Below the pieces are notes generated by a model. The model made no database searches, was not told the DNA's origin, and saw only the letters and a program-made list of their open reading frames with translations. Position numbers and translations under genes: made by a program. DNA of 64,000 nucleotides, from positions 1,364,001 through 1,428,000 of the forward strand of contig NZ_CP059493.1 in the NCBI RefSeq assembly GCF_014042015.1, in the 5' to 3' direction. Numbering within the stretch: position 1 is the stretch's first letter; each line of letters opens with the position of its first letter. Positions 1-8,491 of this stretch are shown in pieces. The stretch comes from Actinotalea sp. JY-7876. GTDB lineage: Bacteria; Actinomycetota; Actinomycetes; Actinomycetales; Cellulomonadaceae.

Positions 1-662
1 CAGTGCACCCGCCGCAGGTCGTCGCCCGTCCGGTAGTCGCGCAGGGACGAGTCGTCGGCCGCGGCGGTGCGCGCGCCCAGCGACGCCCGGTCGGCGTCGG
101 TCGCGGCTGCCCCGTGCGCGACGGGCAGCACGGCGGTCGCCGGCCGGACGGCGACGAGCATCGCCTCGCCCAGCGCCCCGCGCCACCGGGCGACACCGAA
201 GAGGTCGTGGCGTTGGACCTCGAGCGGCCCCACGGGCCAGCGGCCACGGCGTTGCGGCTCGATCGCGTAGCGCAGGCCGAGGCGCCCCGGCGACCGCTGG
301 ACCCGCGCCCGCAGCGGCCGGGGTCCCGAGAGCTCTCGCGCCGCGCGCTCCGCGATCTGCAGCCGGTCGAGCCGGTGCGCGCCGCTCGTGCTCGTGACGT
401 CGACGTGGACCGTCGCCGGCTCGCCCCGCGTCACGGGGTGCGGGACCACGTGCCGGGTCAGGGCGAGGCGCCCGCGTCCCTGCAGCCGGCCCTCCATGAC
501 CAGGGAGCCGACCGCGGCGGCCACGACGAGGAGGAGCAGGGCGCCGATCTGGGTGACCAGGCGGACGCCGGTGAGCGCTCCCGAGACCGCCGTCACGGCG
601 CCCACGGCGCCCAGCGCGGCACCCCGGCCGGTCGGGCGGACTCCGCGCAGCGCCTCCCTCAT
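1..662 (-). CDS. DUF58 domain protein, N-terminal part (cut by window edge)
   Basis: The reading frame starts at the ATG at 662 and is still open at base 1, so the C-terminal part is missing. The N-terminus has two hydrophobic stretches (about residues 14-55), as in DUF58 proteins, which place a soluble domain after two membrane segments. The last visible residues, DDLRRVHW, match the conserved G-D-x-x-R-x-I-H-W signature of DUF58. The gene lies 5 nt after the stop of the MoxR ATPase on the same strand; MoxR-DUF58 pairs are common and are thought to act as a chaperone-like ATPase with a partner of von Willebrand type. Substrate unknown. The family call is firm; the role is inferred from family context. 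Confidence 0.85.
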   Translation of the reverse strand, partial: MREALRGVRPTGRGAALGAVGAVTAVSGALTGVRLVTQIGALLLLVVAAAVGSLVMEGRLQGRGRLALTRHVVPHPVTRGEPATVHVDVTSTSGAHRLDRLQIAERAARELSGPRPLRARVQRSPGRLGLRYAIEPQRRGRWPVGPLEVQRHDLFGVARWRGALGEAMLVAVRPATAVLPVAHGAAATDADRASLGARTAAADDSSLRDYRTGDDLRRVH

Positions 663-667
663 CCGCC

Positions 668-1666
668 TCAGCCGATCGCGCGCCGGTCGGGAGCCGCGGT
701 GCGGACCGCCGGGAGCCGGGTGCGGGCGACGACCGCCTCGAGGGTCTGCGCGACGCTGCGGCCCGACAGCCGTGCGTCCGTGCTGGCCAGGAGGCGGTGG
801 GTGAGCACCGGTGCGGCGAGGTCCTGCACGTCGTCGGGCAGGACGTGGTCCCGGCCCGCCATGGCGGCGGACGCCTTGGCGATCCGCAGCAGCTGGATCG
901 CGGCTCGCGGCGACGCGCCCAGCCGCAGCATGGGGTCGTGGCGTGTGGCGTCGGCCAGGTCCACGACGTACTGCTTGATCCCGGGTGCGGCGTACAGCCG
1001 CCGCGCGACGTCGACGATCGCGGCGATCTCGGTCGCGCTCGTCACGTGCGTCAGGTGGGCGAGCGGGTCGGCGGCCTCCTGGCGGTCGAGCATCTCGACC
1101 TCGGCGGCCCGGTCGGGGTAGCCGACGCTGAGGCGCACCATGAAGCGGTCGCGCTGCGCCTCGGGCAGGGCGTAGGTGCCCTCCATCTCGATGGGGTTCT
1201 GCGTCGCGACGACGAGGAACGGCCGGGGGAGCGCGTACGTCGTGCCGTCGATCGTGGTCTGCCCCTCCTGCATGCACTCGAGCAGCGCCGACTGCGTCTT
1301 GGGGGAGGCGCGGTTGATCTCGTCGCCGATGACGACGTTGGCGAAGACGGGGCCGGGGCGGAACTCGAACTGGTGCGACTCGGGACGGTAGATCGTCACG
1401 CCCGTGAGGTCGCTCGGCAGCAGGTCCGGCGTGAACTGGATGCGCCCCACGCTGCAGTCGACCGATCGTGCGAGCGCCTTGGCCAGCGTCGTCTTGCCCA
1501 CGCCCGGCACGTCCTCGAGCAGCACGTGGCCCTCGGCGAGGAGCGCCGCGACCGTGAGCCGCACCAGCTCCGCGCGGCCGGAGATGACCGTCTCCATGGC
1601 CGCCCGTACGCGCTGCGCGGTGTCGGCGACGTCGTCGATCTCGCGCGCGGAGGGCAGTGCGTGCAT
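668..1666 (-). CDS. MoxR-family AAA+ ATPase
   Basis: 332-residue AAA+ ATPase of the MoxR family. Walker A is GVGKT at residues 55-59 and Walker B ends in D115-E116 (VVIGDE). The sequence continues through the family-typical segments GPVFANVV, SALLECMQEGQ and ATQNPIE. The start was set at the ATG at 1666, which follows a good Shine-Dalgarno (GAGGAAGGGG on the minus strand); an open frame upstream adds an unlikely Arg/Pro-rich stretch. It is cotranscribed with the DUF58 gene downstream. MoxR ATPases usually help to mature or insert metal centres or assemble complexes; the client here is not visible. Confidence 0.9.
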   Translation of the reverse strand: MHALPSAREIDDVADTAQRVRAAMETVISGRAELVRLTVAALLAEGHVLLEDVPGVGKTTLAKALARSVDCSVGRIQFTPDLLPSDLTGVTIYRPESHQFEFRPGPVFANVVIGDEINRASPKTQSALLECMQEGQTTIDGTTYALPRPFLVVATQNPIEMEGTYALPEAQRDRFMVRLSVGYPDRAAEVEMLDRQEAADPLAHLTHVTSATEIAAIVDVARRLYAAPGIKQYVVDLADATRHDPMLRLGASPRAAIQLLRIAKASAAMAGRDHVLPDDVQDLAAPVLTHRLLASTDARLSGRSVAQTLEAVVARTRLPAVRTAAPDRRAIG

Positions 1667-1691
1667 GGCGACCCCTTCCTCGGCTGTCCCG

Positions 1692-1697
1692 AGCGTA
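1692..1697 (-). promoter_or_regulatory. Possible -10 box for moxR-DUF58
   Basis: TACGCT on the minus strand, 25 nt before the moxR ATG. Transcription from it would give a short leader carrying the Shine-Dalgarno. No clear -35 is seen. I recognise nothing in 1698-1895, the rest of the divergent gap towards mraZ, beyond GC-rich sequence. Confidence 0.35.
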
Positions 1698-1927
1698 GGC
1701 GACCGGGTGCCCTGGGGCGATGGCCCCCGGGCGGGCGATCCCCCACTTCGCTCCACCGGGACGGGTCGCCGGCGCCGCGCCCGGTGCGCTGCCCCGCACG
1801 CCGGGGCGTCCTGGCCCCCGGGACGCGCCTGGGGCGGCGCCCGCCGCGTCACGGCCCTCCACCGTCCTCCACCGCCCCTCACCTGCGGCGACACCGTGGC
1901 AGGAGGGTGAAACGTGGCACTGCTCCC

Positions 1928-1978
1928 TTGCTGGTGGAGGGAAGTGGAGTACTGTGGTGGGACCTGGGGAGCGGTGGG
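1928..1978 (+). promoter_or_regulatory. mraZ promoter with phased MraZ boxes
   Basis: TTGCTG (1928-1933) and TACTGT (1950-1955), 16 bp apart, form a plausible -35/-10 pair. Superimposed on it are GTGGA (1934), GTGGA (1944), GTGGT (1954), CTGGG (1964) and GTGGG (1974), exactly 10 bp apart and so on one face of the helix. MraZ proteins are known to bind direct repeats of TGGG or GTGG type upstream of their own gene. Autoregulation of the division cluster by MraZ is therefore the likely reading. A further GTGG lies at 1896 and another at 1914. Confidence 0.75.
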
Positions 1979-2018
1979 CCTGCCCGGGGCGCGCAACGGG
2001 GTGAGGGGAGGGCGCGAC

Positions 2019-2486
2019 GTGGCGAACGAGCCGACGGCGTACGCGTCCTACACGCCCTTCCTGGGCACCTACACGCCGCGGCTCGACGACAAGGGCCGGC
2101 TGATCCTGCCCGCGAAGTTCCGCCCCCAGCTGGCCTCCGGACTGGTGGTCACGCGCGGGCAGGAGCGCTGCCTCTTCGTCTTCCCCATGGACGAGTTCCG
2201 GCGGATGCACGACCAGATCCGCCAGGCGCCCGTCACGAGCAAGCAGGCCCGCGACTACCTGCGCGTCTTCCTCTCCGGCGCGCACGACGAGGTGCCGGAC
2301 AAGCAGGGGCGCCTGTCGATCCCGGCGGCGCTGCGGTCCTACGCGGGGCTCGACCGGGATGTCGCCGTGATCGGCGCCGGCACCCGGGTGGAGATCTGGG
2401 ACGCGGCGGCCTGGGAGACCTACCTCGAGGAGCAGGTCACCACCTACTCCGAGACCGCCGAGGAGGTGTTCCCCGGTGCCTTCTGA
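2019..2486 (+). CDS. mraZ: MraZ, transcriptional regulator of the division cluster
   Basis: 155-residue AbrB-fold DNA-binding protein. It has the two family DxxxR elements: DDKGR at about 23-27 and DKQGR at 94-98. Start chosen at the GTG at 2019, preceded at 7 nt by GGGGAGG; it adds a 12-residue N-terminal extension before the usual F-L-G-T-Y start of the family. A longer open frame from 1914 would run through the operator and is rejected. First gene of the dcw cluster; likely represses its own promoter through the phased boxes at 1934-1978. Confidence 0.93.
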   Translation: MANEPTAYASYTPFLGTYTPRLDDKGRLILPAKFRPQLASGLVVTRGQERCLFVFPMDEFRRMHDQIRQAPVTSKQARDYLRVFLSGAHDEVPDKQGRLSIPAALRSYAGLDRDVAVIGAGTRVEIWDAAAWETYLEEQVTTYSETAEEVFPGAF

Positions 2487-2496
2487 ATGACCACGG

Positions 2497-2617
2497 GGCC
2501 GGGCAGACCGGCCGCCTCCGCACGACGAGGTCTCTCCCCGCCCGCTCTGGCGCACTTCCCCGGTGCCAGAGGGGCTGCGGAGGGAGACCTGGTCGGGCGG
2601 CGGAGGGCCGCCCGACC
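2497..2617 (+). ncRNA. Structured leader RNA between mraZ and rsmH (mraW-RNA-like)
   Basis: The gap between mraZ and rsmH is full of strong complementarity. GGCCGG (2497-2502) pairs with CCGGCC (2508-2513). A hairpin at 2545-2571 has CTCTGGC opposite GTGCCAGAG around a TTCCCCG-type loop. CCTCCGCA (2515-2522) matches TGCGGAGG (2576-2583), and AGGTCTC (2528-2534) matches GAGACCT (2584-2590), in an order that allows either a pseudoknot or two alternative folds. An 11-bp perfect stem with a 5-nt loop follows at 2591-2617. Position and the CUUCCCC loop resemble the mraW RNA motif described upstream of rsmH (mraW) in Actinobacteria; that match is from memory, not a covariance search. The remaining 2618-2723 is CACGACGCACC-type low-complexity sequence. 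Confidence 0.55.
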
Positions 2618-2735
2618 TGCAACCACCGAGGCACGACGCACCACGCACCACGCACGACGCGCGCCGGCGCGGGACCACACGAGCACCGCGCGCAGCCGCG
2701 GACGACACGACGCACGACGCACCGAGGAGGTGGGG

Positions 2736-3740
2736 ATGGACCAGGAGCGCGCGACCTCCGACCGGCACGTGCCCGTCCTCCTCGACCGGTGCGTCGAGCT
2801 GCTCGGCCCGGCGCTCGAGGGGCCGGACGCCGTGCTCGTCGACCTGACGTTGGGCATGGGCGGGCACACCGAGGCCCTCCTGGGTCGCTTCCCGACGCTG
2901 CGGGTCGTCGGACTGGACCGCGACCTGCAGGCGATCGCGCTCGCGAGCGAGCGGCTGCGCCCCTTCGGCGACCGGTTCACCGCCGTGCACGCGGTCTACG
3001 ACGAGGTCCTCGACGTGGTCCAGGACGTCGTCGGCCGACCGGTGCAGGCCGTGCTCGGGGACCTCGGGGTCTCCTCGCTGCAGCTCGACGAGGCCGAGCG
3101 CGGCTTCTCGTACGCCAAGGACGCCCCGCTGGACATGCGGATGGACGCGTCCACCGGCCCGACGGCGGCCGACGTCCTGAACACCTACCCGGAGGCGGAG
3201 ATCGTGCGCATCCTGCGGCAGTACGGCGAGGAGCGCTTCGCGCCCCGGATCGCCCGTACCGTCGTGGCGCGCCGCGCGGCCGCCCCGCTGACCCGCACGG
3301 CCGAGCTGGTCGACATCGTGCGCGCCTCGATCCCCGCGGCCGCGCGCGCCACCGGCGGCAACCCGGCCAAGCGCACGTTCCAGGCGCTGCGCATCGAGGT
3401 CAACGGTGAGCTCGAGGTGCTCGAGCGGACCATGCCGGCCGCGATCGAGGCCCTGGCCGTCGGCGGCCGGATCGTGGTCATGGCCTACCAGTCGCTCGAG
3501 GACCGGCTCGTCAAGCGAGCGCTCGCCCGCGGCGCGGTCTCGAGCGCACCCGCCGGGCTCCCGGTCGAGCCGGAGACCCACCGCCCGTACCTGCGCCTGC
3601 TCACGCGGGGCGCCGAGCGGGCGTCCGAGGCGGAGCTGGCCGCGAACCCGCGGTCCGCGTCGGTGCGGTTGCGCGCCGCCGAGCGGCTGCGCGCCACCCC
3701 CGACCACCTGCGTGAGCTCAGCGGGGGGTGGGCACGATGA
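2736..3740 (+). CDS. rsmH: 16S rRNA (cytosine-1402-N4)-methyltransferase
   Basis: 334-residue SAM-dependent methyltransferase that modifies C1402 in the decoding centre of 16S rRNA. The N-terminal [13 protein letters not shown] and the SAM-binding [12 protein letters not shown] (about residues 36-47) are typical, as are [16 protein letters not shown] and the C-terminal [15 protein letters not shown]. The ATG at 2736 follows GAGGAGG at 2724-2730. An open frame from 2487 has no such support and would run through the structured leader. The stop overlaps the start of ftsL (ATGA). Confidence 0.96.
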   Translation: MDQERATSDRHVPVLLDRCVELLGPALEGPDAVLVDLTLGMGGHTEALLGRFPTLRVVGLDRDLQAIALASERLRPFGDRFTAVHAVYDEVLDVVQDVVGRPVQAVLGDLGVSSLQLDEAERGFSYAKDAPLDMRMDASTGPTAADVLNTYPEAEIVRILRQYGEERFAPRIARTVVARRAAAPLTRTAELVDIVRASIPAAARATGGNPAKRTFQALRIEVNGELEVLERTMPAAIEALAVGGRIVVMAYQSLEDRLVKRALARGAVSSAPAGLPVEPETHRPYLRLLTRGAERASEAELAANPRSASVRLRAAERLRATPDHLRELSGGWAR

Positions 3741-4168
3741 GCGCGGCGGAGCAGACCGCGGTGCGGGCCACCGCCCGCACCGCACCCGCGCCCTCGCCCG
3801 GGCGTCGGCGGGCGCCCGAGCCGGCTCCCCGCCTGCGCGTGGTGCGTGCGCCCGCCCAGGCCCGCACGCGCGTGCCCTTCGTGGTCCTGTGCATGGCGCT
3901 CCTGGCGGCGTCGCTCCTCGGGGCGCTGCTCCTGAACACCTCGATGGCGCAGGGCGAGTACGAGCGCCTCGCGCTCCAGCAGCGGCTCGCCGAGTCCTCG
4001 CGCGAGCAGGAGCGGATCGCGACCGAGCTGCGCGCCGCGGAGTCCTCGACCCAGCTCGCTGCCGCCGCGACGGCGCTGGGCATGGTGCCGACCACGCACG
4101 GCGCCTACCTGCGCCTGGCGGACGGCGCGGTGCTCGGTGACCCCGTCCCCGCGGGGGCCGAGGGATGA
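3737..4168 (+). CDS. ftsL: FtsL-like septum protein
   Basis: 143-residue bitopic membrane protein. About 50 residues of basic, Ala/Pro-rich cytoplasmic tail precede one transmembrane segment (about 53-75, [20 protein letters not shown]), then a short coiled coil ([20 protein letters not shown]) and a small C-terminal part. Position between rsmH and ftsI and the topology identify it as FtsL, partner of FtsQ and the septal synthase. Its start overlaps the rsmH stop and its stop overlaps the ftsI start, so translation is probably coupled. Sequence conservation in this family is low; the name rests on place and architecture. Confidence 0.82.
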   Translation: MSAAEQTAVRATARTAPAPSPGRRRAPEPAPRLRVVRAPAQARTRVPFVVLCMALLAASLLGALLLNTSMAQGEYERLALQQRLAESSREQERIATELRAAESSTQLAAAATALGMVPTTHGAYLRLADGAVLGDPVPAGAEG

Positions 4169-6384
4169 GCCCGCGCACGCCCGGGTCCGGCTCGCCCGGG
4201 CGGGGTCCCGCCACCGAGCCACGCAGGGCAGAGCCGCGCAGGGCAGAGCAGAGCCGCACCGAGGCGGGCGCCCGGACGCCCCGCGGCGGCGAGCGCCGCC
4301 AGGGCGTGCCGCGGACGGGCGCCCCGCGCCCCGGCGCCGCCCGACCCGGTGCCCCGGTCGCCGGCGCGCCCCGTCCCGGACCGCGTGTCCCGGACGGCGC
4401 CCGTCCCGCGACCGGCGCGCGCCCTGCGCCGGACCGGCGCCGTGGCGCCGCCGGGCAGGTCCCCGGCGGCGCCCCCCGCGCGGCCTCGCCGCAGCGCCGG
4501 ACGGCGCCCACGCCCACGCGCGCGAACGCGTCCGCGTCCCGCGGGACGCGGGTCACGCCGCGGCCGTCGGTGGCACGCCCACGAACCCGGGCGGGCGAGG
4601 GTCCGGCCGCCGCCCGCGCCGCCGCGCCCCGCGTCGTCACGCTGCCCCCACCCCGGACGGGGACCCCGCGCCGTCGCCAGACGGTGCTGCTCGGGCTGGC
4701 GCTCTCGCTCCTCGTCCTCTTCACGGGGCGGCTCGTCTACGTCCAGGGGCTCCAGGGCGCCGAGATCGCCGCCGTCGCGATGGACAAGCGGCTGCACACC
4801 GTCGCCATCCCGGGCGACCGTGGGGACATCCTCGACCGCGACGGCGACGTCCTCGCGACCTCCGTCGAGCGCTACGACCTCGTCGTGAACCAGGAGCAGT
4901 TCGGCCAGGTGGTGCCGGACGAGCCCGGGGCGCTCGAGACCGCGGCCCTCGAGGCGGCGACCAGGCTGGGCGAGATGCTGGGCGTCGACCCGCAGTCGCT
5001 CGCCCTCAAGCTCATGGGCACCGACAAGTTCGTCTACCTCAGCAAGGGCGTCACCCCCGACGTCTACCGCCAGGTGCGGGACCTGCAGATCGCCGGCATC
5101 TCCGGCGAGCGGACCACCGACCGGCTCTACCCGGAGGGCACCACCGGCGGCAACATCGTCGGCTTCGTGGGTGGCGAGGGCTTCGGCCAGGCCGGCCTGG
5201 AGCAGGTGTTCGAGGACGTGCTGGCGGGGCGTCCCGGCTCGGAGACGTACGAGCAGGGCGCGCGCGGCCAGCGGATCCCGGGTGGCCTGGAGGAGCTGGT
5301 CCCCGCCGTGCCCGGGCAGGACGTGCAGCTCACGATCGACCGCGACCTGCAGCACATGGCCCAGGCAGCGCTCGACGAGCAGGTCGCCGCGACCGGCGCC
5401 GCGTGGGGCGTCGTCCAGGTGGTCGACGTGCGCACGGGCGAGATCCTGGTGCTCGCCGACTCCGGGACGACCGACCCGAACGCCCCCACGAGCGCCGCCG
5501 CGAGCCGCGCCGTGGCCGCGGTCTACGAGCCCGGCTCGACGGCGAAGGTGGTCGCGATGGCTGCGGCGCTCGAGACCGGGATCGCGACCCCGACGTCGCA
5601 GTACGTCGTCCCGTACCAGTACACGACCCCGAACGGGCAGACGTTCAAGGACTCGCACGAGCACCCGGACGAGAAGCTGACCCTCAACGGGATCCTCGCC
5701 CAGTCGTCCAACACCGGCACCGTCATGGTCGGGCAGAACCTGCCCCCGCAGGTGCGGCACGACTACATGAGCAGGTTCGGCTTCGGCACCAAGACCGGCG
5801 TGGGCCTGCCGGGCGAGTCGCGGGGCCTCCTGCACGACGCGGAGGACTGGGACGGCCGCACCGCCTACGCCGTGCTGTTCGGCCAGGGCGTCGGCGTCAC
5901 CACGCTCCAGAGCACCCAGGTGTTCGCGACGCTGGCGAACCGGGGGCTGCGCGTGCAGCCGCACGTCGTCGCGGGCACGTACGACGCGGACGGGACGTTC
6001 CACCCGACGCCGACGAGCGAGCCGGTCCAGGTCGTGAGCCCCGAGACGGCGGACACGGTGCTGCGGATGCTCGAGAGCGCCGTCGCGGAGGGCACCGGGT
6101 CCAACGCCGCGGTGCCCGGCTACCGCATCGCGGGCAAGACGGGGACGGCCCAGGCGTGGGAGGAGGGCGGCGTGCAGAAGATCGTCGCGTCGTTCGTCGG
6201 CATCGCCCCCGCGGACGAGCCGCGCCTGGCCGTCAACGTGGCGCTCTACGACCCCAAGTCCTCCATCTACGGCGGCGACGTCGCAGCACCCGTCTTCAGC
6301 GAGGTGACCGCGCACGCCCTGCGCTCGCTGGGCATCCCGCCGAGCGGCACCCCGCCGGAGCTCTTCGCGACCACGTGGGAGTGA
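4165..6384 (+). CDS. ftsI: Septal penicillin-binding protein (class B transpeptidase)
   Basis: 739 residues, longer than most actinobacterial FtsI (about 600). The excess is a 170-residue cytoplasmic tail of Arg, Pro, Ala and Gly with an RRAEP repeat near residue 20. One membrane segment follows (about 173-193), then the PBP dimerisation domain (GDRGDILDRDG) and the transpeptidase domain. Active-site motifs are complete: S458-T-A-K461, S514-S-N516 and K658-T-G-T661. There are no PASTA repeats. It crosslinks septal peptidoglycan as partner of FtsW. Start ATG overlaps the ftsL stop. Confidence 0.95.
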   Translation: MSPRTPGSGSPGRGPATEPRRAEPRRAEQSRTEAGARTPRGGERRQGVPRTGAPRPGAARPGAPVAGAPRPGPRVPDGARPATGARPAPDRRRGAAGQVPGGAPRAASPQRRTAPTPTRANASASRGTRVTPRPSVARPRTRAGEGPAAARAAAPRVVTLPPPRTGTPRRRQTVLLGLALSLLVLFTGRLVYVQGLQGAEIAAVAMDKRLHTVAIPGDRGDILDRDGDVLATSVERYDLVVNQEQFGQVVPDEPGALETAALEAATRLGEMLGVDPQSLALKLMGTDKFVYLSKGVTPDVYRQVRDLQIAGISGERTTDRLYPEGTTGGNIVGFVGGEGFGQAGLEQVFEDVLAGRPGSETYEQGARGQRIPGGLEELVPAVPGQDVQLTIDRDLQHMAQAALDEQVAATGAAWGVVQVVDVRTGEILVLADSGTTDPNAPTSAAASRAVAAVYEPGSTAKVVAMAAALETGIATPTSQYVVPYQYTTPNGQTFKDSHEHPDEKLTLNGILAQSSNTGTVMVGQNLPPQVRHDYMSRFGFGTKTGVGLPGESRGLLHDAEDWDGRTAYAVLFGQGVGVTTLQSTQVFATLANRGLRVQPHVVAGTYDADGTFHPTPTSEPVQVVSPETADTVLRMLESAVAEGTGSNAAVPGYRIAGKTGTAQAWEEGGVQKIVASFVGIAPADEPRLAVNVALYDPKSSIYGGDVAAPVFSEVTAHALRSLGIPPSGTPPELFATTWE

Positions 6385-6447
6385 GCGTGGGGCGGTTCGA
6401 CGAGTGCTCGGACGCGGCTCCGGCGCGGCGCCCGGCGCGGACACCGG

Positions 6448-6453
6448 TAGATT
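6448..6453 (+). promoter_or_regulatory. Leaderless -10 box of murE
   Basis: TAGATT followed by 7 nt (CGGGTCC) and then the GTG at 6461, so transcription would begin at or next to the start codon. This internal promoter fits the 76-nt gap after ftsI and the lack of a Shine-Dalgarno before murE. Confidence 0.6.
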
Positions 6454-6460
6454 CGGGTCC

Positions 6461-8491
6461 GTGACGTCCCCCCAGGGCCGGATGCGGCCCGAGCATCGCC
6501 CGACGCGTCACCTCACCGACCTCGCCGCCCGCTTCGGGCTCGAGCGCGCGCCCCGCGGCGCGTCCGCTCGGGGCCGCGCGGACGACGTGGACGTGCAGGT
6601 GACGGGTGTCGCCGTCGGCTCCGCCGACGTCCTTCCGGGGGACCTCTTCGTCGCCCTGCCCGGCCTCCGCTCGCACGGTGCGCGCTACGCCGACGCCGCC
6701 GTCGCGGCCGGGGCGGCGGCGGTCCTGACCGACGCCGCCGGGCTCGACCTGCTCGGCGCGGCGGCCCAGGAGGTGCCCGTGCTGGTCTGGGGGCCGACGG
6801 CCTCCCCGCGCACGCTCCTCGGCGAGCTCTCGGCCTGGTTCTACGACCGCCCCGCCGAGCACCTCACGGTGGTCGGCATCACCGGGACCAACGGCAAGAC
6901 GACGACGTCCTACCTCGTCGACGCGGCCCTGCGCCGCGCGCACGCCACCACCGCCGTGGTCGGCACGGTCGAGCTCCGGGTGGGCGCCGAGGCGATCGAG
7001 AGCCCCCGCACGACGGTCGAGGCGCCCGTCCTGCACGGCCTGTTCGCCCTCATGCGCGAGCGCGGGGCCACGGCCGTGGCGATGGAGGTCTCCTCGCACG
7101 CCCTCGCGCTCGAGCGCGTCGGCGGCCTCGAGGTCGACGTGGCGGTCTTCACGAACCTGCAGCGGGACCACCTGGACTTCCACGGCGACATGGAGGGCTA
7201 CTTCCGCGACAAGGCGCGGCTGTTCGCGCCCGGGCACGCCCGGCGCGCCGTCGTGTGCGTCGACGACGAGTGGGGCGTCCGCCTCGCGGCGCAGGCACAG
7301 ATCCCGGTGGACTCGGTGGCGACGCGCGAGGACTCGGCGGGCGCCGCGGTCGCGGACTGGCGCGTGAGCGAGGCGAGCGTGGGGCTCGACGGCGTCGGCT
7401 CGACGTTCGTGCTCACGGGCCCGGGCGGCGAGCGGCTCGAGGCGGTCAGCCCTCTGCCGGGGCTGGTGAACGTGTCGAACGCGGCCGTCGCGATCGTCGC
7501 CGCCTACCGGGCCGGTGTCCCGCTGGCCGACGCCGTCGCGGGCGTCGCGGGCGCGTCCGCGGTCCCGGGGCGCATGGAGCGCGTCGTCGAGCGCGGCTCC
7601 GGCCTTCCCCTGTGCCTCGTGGACTACGCCCACACGCCCGACGCGCTCGTGCTCGCCCTCGAGGCGGTGCGTCCGATCACCCCGGGCCGGCTCGTCGTGG
7701 TGTTCGGGTCCGACGGCGACCGCGACCGCGGCAAGCGGCCCATGATGGGCGAGATCGCCGCCCGGCTCGCCGACGTCCTGGTCGTCACGGACGAGAACCC
7801 CCGGTCCGAGCCGCCCGCGTCGATCCGCGCCGCGATCCTCGAGGGCGTGCGGGCCGTGCGGCCCGACCTTGCCGACGTCCACGAGGTCGAGCCGCGCGCC
7901 GAGGCGCTGCGCACGGCCGTGCGGCTCGCGGGGGAGCAGGACACCGTCATCGTGACCGGCAAGGGCCACGAGCCGACCCAGGAGATCGCCGGCGTGTTCC
8001 ACCGCTACAACGACCGCGACGTCTTCCTCGAGGCGGCGGCCGCCCTCGCGGTGCCTGACACGACGGTGCCTGACACGACGGTGCCCGACACGACGGTGCC
8101 CGACGTGACCGTCCTGGACGAGACGGCGGGCGCGACGGTGGACACCGTGCGCGCCGGTCTGCGGGAGCTGGTGACGCGAGCCGGCACGGGACGCAGCATC
8201 GCCGTCGTCGGGACGCTGGCGGGCGCCCCGCCGGTCGACGAGCTCGACGGCGTCGGCCGGCTGGCCGTGCGGCTCGACGTCGACCGGCTCGTGGCGGTCG
8301 GCGACGCCGTCCGGGCGGTGCACACCGGGGCCCTCCAGGAGGGCTCCTGGGGTGAGGAGTCGCGCGTGGTCGCGGACGCGGCCGCCGCGGCCGACTGGCT
8401 CGCGGGGGAGCTGCGTGCGGGCGACGTGGTCCTGGTGACCGGCGGCGGGCTCGCGCCCGTGCTGGACGTGGCACGCGGGGTGGGCCGATGA
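6461..8491 (+). CDS. murE: MurE ligase with a fused MurF C-terminal-domain remnant
   Basis: 676 residues. Residues 1 to about 528 are a complete UDP-MurNAc-L-Ala-D-Glu:diamino-acid ligase, with the P-loop GTNGKT at 142-147 and the diamino-acid motif reading D444-E-N-P-R448 (ENPR in place of the meso-DAP signature DNPR). Residues 531-550 are a VPDTT tandem linker. Residues 555-676 align by eye with the last domain of MurF ([33 protein letters not shown]) but the MurF N-terminal and ATP-binding domains are absent, and the usual K-x-S-R after VLV is replaced by T-G-G-G. The frame is open throughout. GTG 6461 is chosen because of the -10 at 6448. mraY follows with an ATGA overlap, exactly where murF would normally stand. 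Confidence 0.9.
   Translation: MTSPQGRMRPEHRPTRHLTDLAARFGLERAPRGASARGRADDVDVQVTGVAVGSADVLPGDLFVALPGLRSHGARYADAAVAAGAAAVLTDAAGLDLLGAAAQEVPVLVWGPTASPRTLLGELSAWFYDRPAEHLTVVGITGTNGKTTTSYLVDAALRRAHATTAVVGTVELRVGAEAIESPRTTVEAPVLHGLFALMRERGATAVAMEVSSHALALERVGGLEVDVAVFTNLQRDHLDFHGDMEGYFRDKARLFAPGHARRAVVCVDDEWGVRLAAQAQIPVDSVATREDSAGAAVADWRVSEASVGLDGVGSTFVLTGPGGERLEAVSPLPGLVNVSNAAVAIVAAYRAGVPLADAVAGVAGASAVPGRMERVVERGSGLPLCLVDYAHTPDALVLALEAVRPITPGRLVVVFGSDGDRDRGKRPMMGEIAARLADVLVVTDENPRSEPPASIRAAILEGVRAVRPDLADVHEVEPRAEALRTAVRLAGEQDTVIVTGKGHEPTQEIAGVFHRYNDRDVFLEAAAALAVPDTTVPDTTVPDTTVPDVTVLDETAGATVDTVRAGLRELVTRAGTGRSIAVVGTLAGAPPVDELDGVGRLAVRLDVDRLVAVGDAVRAVHTGALQEGSWGEESRVVADAAAAADWLAGELRAGDVVLVTGGGLAPVLDVARGVGR
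8051..8110 (+). repeat. 15-bp tandem repeat in murE (about 4 copies)
   Basis: Unit GTGCCYGACACGACG at 8051, 8066 and 8081, with a diverged copy at 8096. The repeat is in frame and codes for VPDTT three times then VPDVT, the hinge between the MurE body and the MurF-like tail. Such repeats can change copy number by slippage without breaking the frame. Confidence 0.9.

Noticed and set aside
6384-6461. murE start at ATG 6404
   Set aside because: It would add 19 residues with no family match and lie upstream of the -10 at 6448.
8051-8488. Frameshifted full murF hidden downstream of murE
   Set aside because: The other frames between 8050 and 8490 show no MurF P-loop or N-domain, and there is not enough space for them.
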